Source of the DNA: Candidatus Viridilinea mediisalina | GTDB lineage: Bacteria > Chloroflexota > Chloroflexia > Chloroflexales > Chloroflexaceae | Direction of reading: 5' to 3' | DNA length: 64,000 nucleotides | Assembly (NCBI RefSeq): GCF_002532535.1 | Contig: NZ_NQWI01000003.1 | Coordinates: forward strand, 48,066 to 112,065 | Part shown: piece by piece, positions 58,202 to 64,000 of the stretch | How the letters are laid out: each line of letters starts with the position of its first letter | Numbering within the stretch: the stretch's first letter is position 1 | Position numbers and translations under genes: made by a program | Notes under the pieces: generated by a model | Database searches by the model: none | What the model was told of the DNA's origin: nothing | Seen by the model: only the letters and a program-made list of their open reading frames with translations

Positions 58202-58768
58202 TTAGAAGATCGAAAAGACAATGAACATGATCACGAGTGTACCAATGTAAGAAAGCACCAACGTAAGCAGCGCTTGGGTGCGATCAAACAGGTTCATGCT
58301 CGACTGCACCGCAATGTAGGCGTAGTAGACCTGAAAAACCAGGACAATCAGACGAACAAAGAAGCCAAGTAGGGCTACGATCAGGTTAAGCAGGGGAATC
58401 CATGCGAAAAAGCTAACAATGAGGCTAATCAGGGCACTCACCACGATCAGTGGAGCAATGAAGAGCGAAAAGGTATAGGCCACTTCGTCCCATGTGCCGG
58501 TACCAGCATACATCTTCTTGCCCACGAAATAGACCATGCCGGTAAAGACGAAGAACTGGATGAGCGCCGCGATGAAGCCGGTAATGAAGCCACCGAAGCC
58601 CCCAACGAGGCCGAGGAGCCCGGAGATAAAGGCAGCGATGCCCACATAGATGGCCGCTTCTTTCATCGTGCCGTGCTGTTCGTAGCGTTCAAAGGTTGAA
58701 ACACCTGGGTGCAGTATAACGTCACGGCTCTGGTTGATCATTTCGGGCAGTGATGATTGTTTCATCAT
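58202..58768 (-). CDS. Yip1-domain membrane protein
   Basis: 188 residues with five membrane helices after a ~35-residue cytoplasmic start. The Gly-rich first helices and the pattern of FVGKKMYAGTGTWDEVAYTFS match bacterial Yip1/YIF1 domain proteins of unknown role. Same transcript as sbcD. Confidence 0.8.
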   Translation of the reverse strand: MMKQSSLPEMINQSRDVILHPGVSTFERYEQHGTMKEAAIYVGIAAFISGLLGLVGGFGGFITGFIAALIQFFVFTGMVYFVGKKMYAGTGTWDEVAYTFSLFIAPLIVVSALISLIVSFFAWIPLLNLIVALLGFFVRLIVLVFQVYYAYIAVQSSMNLFDRTQALLTLVLSYIGTLVIMFIVFSIF

Positions 58769-58915
58769 GGTTGGTAGTATCCCTTAGACTATACGTGTGA
58801 GGCTATGCCTCCCATCTGCACGACGTTTAGGGCAGCAGCACCCCCGTCGTCTCTCCCCATTATACGGGGCATGTCTAGTCTGTGTTGCGTATTGTTTTAC
58901 ACAAGTGGCCGCTTT

Positions 58916-58945
58916 TATCCCACACTATCCCACATATATCCCACA
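58916..58945. promoter_or_regulatory. Three direct TATCCCACA repeats
   Basis: Exact copies at 58916, 58926 and 58937, one helical turn apart, between the divergent yip1-like and cysteine desulfurase genes. They look like a regulator-binding array. The rest of 58769-59071 shows no gene. Confidence 0.55.
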
Positions 58946-59059
58946 TGAATCCCCCATTGCAATGGGTTAGACATATGTTCTGTTTTGTATATACTGTGCG
59001 ATGGGCGGTGTTAAGGATTTTTGGCACTTACGTTCTATATGTGAACTCATGAGTTGTAG

Positions 59060-59065
59060 TATACT
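59060..59065 (+). promoter_or_regulatory. -10 box (TATACT) six bases before an ATG
   Basis: TATACT, preceded by an extended-type TGTAG, would give a transcript starting at about the ATG at 59072. Confidence 0.45.
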
Positions 59066-59071
59066 GCTGCA

Positions 59072-60232
59072 ATGAACAAACGGATCGTCTATCTTGATCA
59101 TGCGGCGACGACGCCGCTCGCTCCGGAGGTATTGGAGGTGATGCTGCCCTATTTTTCGCTCCAAGCGGGCAATCCCTCTAGTATTCATCAGTTGGGGCGG
59201 GCTGCGCTGCATGCGCTTGATGATGCGCGTGAGCAGGTGGCGCTGGTGTTGGGCTGTACGCGCCGTGAGGTAATCTTCACGAGTGGTGGGAGTGAAGGGG
59301 CTAATTTGGCGCTCAAGGGTGTGGCGCTGGCCCAACGAGCGCGTGGGCGCGGTGCCCATTTGATTGTGAGTGCGATTGAACACCATGCGGTACTGCATGC
59401 CGCTGAGGCGCTGCAAACGCTTGGCTTTGAGTTGACGCTGCTGCCAGTGGATCGCAATGGTCTGGTGCAACCAAGCGATCTGCAAACTGCGCTACGCCCC
59501 GATACGGTGTTGGTTTCGGTGATGTATGCCAACAATGAAGTGGGTAGTATCCAGCCCATTCCTGCATTGGGTGCCATCTGTAGAGCGGCGGGGGTGTTCT
59601 TCCACAGCGATGCGGTGCAGGCGGCGGGGGCGCTGCCACTTGATGTGGAGACGCTCCATGTCGATCTGCTCAGCCTCACGGGGCATAAGTGCTATGGCCC
59701 CAAAGGGGTCGGGGTGCTCTATGCCCGCCGGGGCATTCCGTTGCAGCCACAGATCAATGGAGGCGGTCAAGAGCGCCGTCGTCGCGCCGGAACCGAGAAT
59801 GTGCCTGGAATTGTGGGCTTCGCTGCGGCCCTCAGCCAAGCCGAGGCGCAACGGGGCGCAGCGAGCCAGCGCCTGAGCCACCTGCGCGACCACCTGATCA
59901 CCAAGGTGCTTGGCACCATTCCAGACAGTTGGCTCAATGGCGACCCAACGCAGCGCTTGCCCAACAATGCCAACCTGGGCTTCGCCGGGATCGAAGGTGA
60001 GAGCCTGCTGCTGCTGCTCGACCAAGTGGGCATCTGCGCCAGCAGTGGCTCGGCGTGTACCTCCGGCTCGCTCGAACCCTCCCATGTGCTGGTCGCTATG
60101 GGCTTGACGCCCGAAGCGGCCAATGGCTCGGTGCGCTTCACCCTGGGCCAAACGACCACGAGCGACGAAGTTGCCTATCTGCTTGAGGTTCTGCCGCCGA
60201 TGATTGCGCGCCTGCGCGAGGTGAGCCAATAG
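59072..60232 (+). CDS. iscS: Cysteine desulfurase (IscS/NifS class)
   Basis: 386 residues. YLDHAATTPLAPEV start, PLP lysine in SLTGHKCYGPKG and the active cysteine loop in ASSGSACTSG. It frees sulfur from cysteine for Fe-S cluster building. It could serve the nitrogenase 28 kb away as well as general needs. No scaffold gene (iscU/nifU) is adjacent. No ribosome-binding site is visible, in line with a leaderless mRNA. Confidence 0.96.
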   Translation: MNKRIVYLDHAATTPLAPEVLEVMLPYFSLQAGNPSSIHQLGRAALHALDDAREQVALVLGCTRREVIFTSGGSEGANLALKGVALAQRARGRGAHLIVSAIEHHAVLHAAEALQTLGFELTLLPVDRNGLVQPSDLQTALRPDTVLVSVMYANNEVGSIQPIPALGAICRAAGVFFHSDAVQAAGALPLDVETLHVDLLSLTGHKCYGPKGVGVLYARRGIPLQPQINGGGQERRRRAGTENVPGIVGFAAALSQAEAQRGAASQRLSHLRDHLITKVLGTIPDSWLNGDPTQRLPNNANLGFAGIEGESLLLLLDQVGICASSGSACTSGSLEPSHVLVAMGLTPEAANGSVRFTLGQTTTSDEVAYLLEVLPPMIARLREVSQ

Positions 60233-60250
60233 CTGCTTAAGGAGTTTTGA

Positions 60251-61924
60251 GTGACAGATACCAAAATCATCTATTCCATGATCCGCGTCGGGAAGGTCAT
60301 TCCGCCTAAGCGCGAAATTCTTAAGAATATTAGCCTCTCCTATTTCTACGGGGCAAAGATTGGTGTGATTGGGGCTAATGGTTCGGGTAAGAGTACGCTG
60401 CTTCGCATTATGGCTGGCATTGATCGGGATTTTAATGGCGAAACCACGATGTCGCCCGGTTTTACGATTGGCATGCTGGAGCAGGAGCCCCATTTGGAGG
60501 CGGGTAAGACGGTGCGCGAAGTGGTGGAAGAGGGCGTTGCCCAGACCGCTGCGCTACTGCGGCGCTTCGATGAGATCAATGAGCTCTTTGCAGCCCCCGA
60601 TGCCGACTATGATGCGCTGTTGGCCGAACAGGCGCAGGTGCAGGAACAGATTGACCATTTGGATGCCTGGGATCTCGACAACAAGCTTGATCTGGCGATG
60701 GATGCGCTGCGCTGTCCGCCGAGCGACGCGCAGGTGGAGGTGCTGTCGGGGGGCGAGCGGCGGCGGGTAGCACTCTGCCGTCTGCTCTTGCAGACGCCCG
60801 ACATCCTGCTGCTTGATGAGCCAACCAACCACCTTGATGCCGAGTCGGTCGCTTGGCTCGAACGCCACCTCCAGGAGTATAAAGGCACGGTGATCGCCGT
60901 GACCCACGACCGCCACTTTCTCAACAATGTTGCGGGCTGGATTCTGGAGCTTGAGCGCGGCCACGGGATTCCGTGGCGCGGCAACTATGCCAGTTGGCTG
61001 GAGCAGAAGAAGCAGAAGTTGGCCAGCGATGAGAAGAGCGAGAGTCAGCGCCAGAAGGCGCTCCAGCGCGAGTTGGACTGGGTGAACATGGCACCCAAAG
61101 GCCGCCACGCCAAATCGAAGGCACGCCTGAGCGCCTACGAGAAGCTGCTCAACGAGAGCCAAGAGCAGCAGGATCGCAACCTTGAGATCTTCATTCCGCC
61201 CGGCCCGCGCCTCGGTGATGTGGTGGTCAAAGCAAACAATGTGAGCAAAGCGTATGGCGACAAGCTGCTCTATGAAGCAATGACCTTCGAGTTGCCGCCT
61301 GGTGGCATCGTCGGCGTAATTGGGCCCAACGGTGCAGGCAAAACCACCCTCTTCCGCATGATTGTCGGCCAAGAGCAGCCCGATAGCGGCAGTCTCACCA
61401 TTGGCTCTACGGTGACGTTGGGCTATGTGGACCAGAGCCGCGACGTTCTCGACCCGCAAAAGAGCGTTTGGGAGACGATTAGCGCAGGCAACGAAGTGTT
61501 GGTCTTAGGCAACCGCCAGATCAACTCGCGGGCCTACTGTGCGCGCTTCAACTTTACTGGTTCTGATCAGCAGAAACTGGTAGGCACCCTCTCGGGCGGC
61601 GAGCGCAACCGCGTCCATTTGGCGCGCATCCTCAAATCGGGGGCCAACCTGCTGCTGCTCGACGAGCCGACGAACGATTTGGATGTACACACCCTGCGGG
61701 CGCTCGAAGAGGGGCTTGAGAGCTTCGCCGGTTGCGCCGTGATCATCTCGCACGACCGCTGGTTCTTGGATCGGGTAGCGACCCACATTCTCGCCTTCGA
61801 GAATGACAGCCAGGTGGTCTGGTTCCCTGGAAGCTACTCAGAGTACGAAGCGGACTACCACAAGCGCAAGGGCAGCGCAGCGGATCAGCCCCACCGGGTG
61901 GTGTATAAGAAGTTGGTGCGTTGA
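60251..61924 (+). CDS. ettA: ABC-F translation factor EttA
   Basis: 557 residues starting at GTG 60251 with an AAGGAG site. Two ATPase domains: GANGSGKSTLLR/LSGGERRRVALC/LLLDEPTNHLD and GPNGAGKTTLFR/LSGGERNRVHLA/LLLDEPTNDLD, joined by a charged linker. The opening IIYSMIRVGKVIPPKREILK is typical of EttA, which gates entry of the ribosome into elongation according to energy state. 18 bp after iscS. Confidence 0.95.
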   Translation: MTDTKIIYSMIRVGKVIPPKREILKNISLSYFYGAKIGVIGANGSGKSTLLRIMAGIDRDFNGETTMSPGFTIGMLEQEPHLEAGKTVREVVEEGVAQTAALLRRFDEINELFAAPDADYDALLAEQAQVQEQIDHLDAWDLDNKLDLAMDALRCPPSDAQVEVLSGGERRRVALCRLLLQTPDILLLDEPTNHLDAESVAWLERHLQEYKGTVIAVTHDRHFLNNVAGWILELERGHGIPWRGNYASWLEQKKQKLASDEKSESQRQKALQRELDWVNMAPKGRHAKSKARLSAYEKLLNESQEQQDRNLEIFIPPGPRLGDVVVKANNVSKAYGDKLLYEAMTFELPPGGIVGVIGPNGAGKTTLFRMIVGQEQPDSGSLTIGSTVTLGYVDQSRDVLDPQKSVWETISAGNEVLVLGNRQINSRAYCARFNFTGSDQQKLVGTLSGGERNRVHLARILKSGANLLLLDEPTNDLDVHTLRALEEGLESFAGCAVIISHDRWFLDRVATHILAFENDSQVVWFPGSYSEYEADYHKRKGSAADQPHRVVYKKLVR

Positions 61925-61932
61925 TAGAGTTT

Positions 61933-62078
61933 TTGCAGAGATGCAGAGGATTGCACCACAGAGACACAGAGAACACAGAGAGATGTAGGGCATGGACAGC
62001 ACCATTGTTGGGCATTCTCTCCGTTTCAACCTCTGTGCTCTCCGTGCCTCTGTGGTGCAATCCTCGGTACTTCTTTTC
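61933..62078. repeat. CACAGAGG split-palindrome, full copy
   Basis: Left arm GCACCACAGAGACACAGAG and right arm CTCTCCGTGCCTCTGTGGTGC flank a ~60-nt unique centre, between ettA and the Uma2-like gene. Confidence 0.85.
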
Positions 62079-62089
62079 GGAGTTACACG

Positions 62090-62668
62090 ATGACCGCCCA
62101 AGCCAAACCAGAGGTAAGCGTTGAAGCCTACCTAGCCACCGAGCGCACCAGCACTGAGCGCCATGAATACTATGCGGGGGCAGTCTACGCGATGGCGGGG
62201 GGCAGTGCGCGCCACAACCGGATCGCGGGTAGCACCTATGCGGCACTCTATGCCCAATTGCGCCAGCGTGATTGCAACGTCTACCCCAGTGATATGCGCG
62301 TCAAAATCGCAGCAACAGGTCTCTATACCTACCCAGACATCACTGTTGTCTGTGGCACGGAGGCGTTTGAAGACAGCAGCGAAGATACCTTGCTCAATCC
62401 TAGTGTCATCATCGAGGTTCTTTCGCCTTCGACCGAGAAGTATGATCGGGGCAAAAAATTTCAACACTATCGCAGCATTTTGTCGCTACGTGAATACCTG
62501 CTCATTGCCCAAGACGCCTACCATATTGAACAGTTCGTGCGTCAAAGTGGCGACACATGGCTCTTTGCAGAAGCGCATGGCCGTGATGCAACCTTGGTTT
62601 TGCCTACGCTTCAGTGTAGCTTGCAGTTAGCCGAGATCTACGAAAAGGTAACGCTGGAGGTGCCATGA
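62090..62668 (+). CDS. Uma2-family (DUF820) PD-(D/E)xK nuclease-like protein
   Basis: 192 residues with a CGGAG site. YPDITVVC, then VIIEVLSPSTEKYDRGKK give the Asp, Glu and Lys of the PD-(D/E)xK nuclease core, and the start VEAYLATERTSTERHEYY is typical of Uma2. The family is abundant in Chloroflexota and cyanobacteria. Its cellular role is not established. Its stop overlaps the DarT-DarG start by ATGA, so the two proteins are co-translated. Confidence 0.88.
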   Translation: MTAQAKPEVSVEAYLATERTSTERHEYYAGAVYAMAGGSARHNRIAGSTYAALYAQLRQRDCNVYPSDMRVKIAATGLYTYPDITVVCGTEAFEDSSEDTLLNPSVIIEVLSPSTEKYDRGKKFQHYRSILSLREYLLIAQDAYHIEQFVRQSGDTWLFAEAHGRDATLVLPTLQCSLQLAEIYEKVTLEVP

Positions 62669-63834
62669 AAAAACCGCAGATCAGAGGGCTCTACTATATT
62701 ACGCACATCAACAACCTACCCTCAATCTTAGAACACGGCATCCTCTCGCATGCAGCGGTTGTGGCCCAACGGCATGCCTCTACACCGATCTATGACAGCC
62801 AGATTGTGACCAACCGCCAGCAACGTAAGACTCCTGATGGGCGCAGTCTTTGGGAGTTTGCCAATGTCTATTTTCAGGCGCGCAATCCGATGCTCTACCG
62901 GGTCATTCAAGGCCAAAAGCAATCAATTGCGGTACTGCATCTGCGTCCGGATCTGCTGCGTGAACCCAACATTTTTGTGACCACGGGCAATGCAGCGAGC
63001 CAGCCCACCGCCATCCTACCTGTCGAAGCAGGACTTGAGCAGCTTCGGCAGATGTGGAACATCGTTACCAGTGAGTGGTGGAAAGAAGAAGACGGTTCCA
63101 AGCGCAAGATCATGGCCGAATGTCTTGTGCCGGATCGCATTCCGCCCCATTTCATTGACACCATCTATGTGGCGCATCATGCGGCAGCACAGCAGGTCAA
63201 GGCGCTGATTGCGCCAGCCAAGCTTGCGGTTGTTCCAGAACCACATATGTTTTTTCAGCCTCGTCAGATCCATAAAATTACCGAAAAACTTAATCTTTTT
63301 GAAGGTGATATGTTCTTCTCTCAGATGCAAACACTTACCATCAGTGTCAACACCGTAGGCATAATGGGCAAAGGGTTGGCTTCGCGCACCAAATACCAAT
63401 TTCCTGATGTGTATGTCTACTACGAAGATCTCTGCCGCAAAAAGATTCTGACCATGGGCCAACCAGCGATCTACAAGCGTGAAGGCCACCTTGATCAACA
63501 ACTTGCCGACGAGCCTACGGGGTTATCAGAGCTCAATTCTAACAAGTGGTTCCTGCTCTTTCCCACCAAACGGCACTGGCGCGAAGGTTCGGATCTGGCC
63601 GGGATCGAGCAGGGCTTGCAATGGGTCGTAGCAGCCTACGAGCGGGAAGGCATCAGATCATTGGCACTGCCCGCACTCGGTTGTGGCCTCGGTGGGCTGC
63701 CATGGCAGGATGTCGGGCCACTCATGTGCCGCTACCTCGCCCAACTCCCCATCCAAGTGAGCATCTATCTTCCCAGAGAGCAGGTGATACCAGCGCACGC
63801 GAAGCAAGCGGAGTTTTTATTGGGTAGCCTTTAG
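62665..63834 (+). CDS. DarT-DarG fusion: DNA ADP-ribosyltransferase joined to macrodomain
   Basis: 389 residues with GGAGG before the ATG. Residues 1-205 match DarT (DUF4433): GLYYITHINNLPSILEHGIL at the NAD site, VYFQARNPMLYRV, and MAECLVPDRIPP carrying the probable catalytic Glu. Residues about 210-389 are a DarG-type macrodomain: LFEGDMFFSQ, VNTVGIMGKGLASRTK and LPALGCGLGGLPWQDVGPL. DarT attaches ADP-ribose to thymine-containing single-stranded DNA and DarG removes it. The pair is a toxin-antitoxin and anti-phage module, usually in two genes. Here both parts are one chain, with no DarG C-terminal DarT-inhibiting domain visible. Confidence 0.9.
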   Translation: MKKPQIRGLYYITHINNLPSILEHGILSHAAVVAQRHASTPIYDSQIVTNRQQRKTPDGRSLWEFANVYFQARNPMLYRVIQGQKQSIAVLHLRPDLLREPNIFVTTGNAASQPTAILPVEAGLEQLRQMWNIVTSEWWKEEDGSKRKIMAECLVPDRIPPHFIDTIYVAHHAAAQQVKALIAPAKLAVVPEPHMFFQPRQIHKITEKLNLFEGDMFFSQMQTLTISVNTVGIMGKGLASRTKYQFPDVYVYYEDLCRKKILTMGQPAIYKREGHLDQQLADEPTGLSELNSNKWFLLFPTKRHWREGSDLAGIEQGLQWVVAAYEREGIRSLALPALGCGLGGLPWQDVGPLMCRYLAQLPIQVSIYLPREQVIPAHAKQAEFLLGSL

Positions 63835-63924
63835 GGATGGTTTCAGAAACGCGCTTTCAGCTTTACTGTCGTAGTGCCGACTTTAGTCGGCATCCCATCG
63901 CTTCCAAAGACCTCAGCCGACTAA
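63835..63924. repeat. Fused remnants: GGGATGGTT end and TTTAGTCGG element
   Basis: GGGATGGTTTCAGAAAC, as at 26180, is followed by a shortened copy of the 19669-19736 inverted repeat. It directly follows the fusion gene stop. Confidence 0.7.
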
Positions 63925-63991
63925 TGGTGTTCCAGTAAATAATCCGGTATAATAACTCGCAGAAGTGTCAAGCCTTTCTGAGGAGGTTCTC

Positions 63992-64000
63992 ATGCCTGCA
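63992..64000 (+). CDS. Start of a further gene, cut by window edge
   Basis: An ATG (reading MPA) is preceded by GAGGAGG and by TATAAT at 63948-63953. Nothing can be said of the product. Confidence 0.45.

Overview
The window reads as a chromosomal segment of a filamentous anoxygenic phototroph-like member of the Chloroflexota (Chloroflexales, near Oscillochloris/Chloroploca/Roseiflexus). This is an inference from four things: a minimal nifH-nifB-nifD-nifK block of the Chloroflexota-specific type, a complete mreBCD-mrdA operon and a long division/cell-wall (dcw) cluster, serine/threonine kinases with extracellular modules, and many dispersed short palindromic repeats. Base composition is moderately GC-rich. 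No rRNA, tRNA, CRISPR array or complete insertion sequence was seen.

Layout. 1-9.7 kb: an edge-truncated Tat-exported deacetylase-like protein, a membrane-anchored beta-propeller protein, an ABC exporter, a 605-aa unknown protein and a receptor-like Ser/Thr kinase. 9.8-14.6 kb: a zinc-homeostasis neighbourhood (ZnuA-like lipoprotein, COG0523/CobW GTPase, FmdB-like zinc ribbon, Fur/Zur regulator) with an acetyltransferase. 14.7-19.6 kb: an atypical SDR, a methyltransferase, a predicted pseudokinase with an SH3b domain, a second acetyltransferase and a nucleotidyltransferase-like protein. 19.9-25.5 kb: an orphan Flp pilin, then mreB-mreC-mreD-mrdA. 26.3-28.6 kb: dnaA and the probable replication origin. 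28.56-34.3 kb: a consensus promoter, about 500 nt of strongly foldable sequence, nifH-nifB-nifD-nifK and a 70-aa small protein. 34.4-37.2 kb: a two-repeat protein of unknown function, an ACT-domain malic enzyme and a small protein.

37.4-56.8 kb, minus strand, read from right to left: mraZ, rsmH, ftsL, ftsI, murF, mraY, murD, a rhomboid protease, ftsW, murG, a membrane protein, murC, murB, ddl, ftsQ, ftsA, ftsZ. The cluster has a clear sigma70 promoter and three phased GTGGG MraZ boxes. murE is absent. Several gaps hold different repeat elements, and an octanucleotide array lies in frame inside murG.

56.9-64 kb: a Yip1-like membrane protein with an SbcD-type nuclease, a cysteine desulfurase, EttA, and a two-gene unit of a Uma2-type nuclease and a DarT-DarG fusion (DNA ADP-ribosyltransferase toxin joined to its macrodomain antitoxin). 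The start of another gene lies at the right edge.

The most interesting points are the Uma2/DarT-DarG unit, the structured RNA candidate before nifH, the nitrogenase with Anf/Vnf-like active-site sequence but no third-subunit gene, the repeat array inside MurG, the predicted pseudokinase, and a hairpin family whose arms differ between copies by paired changes.
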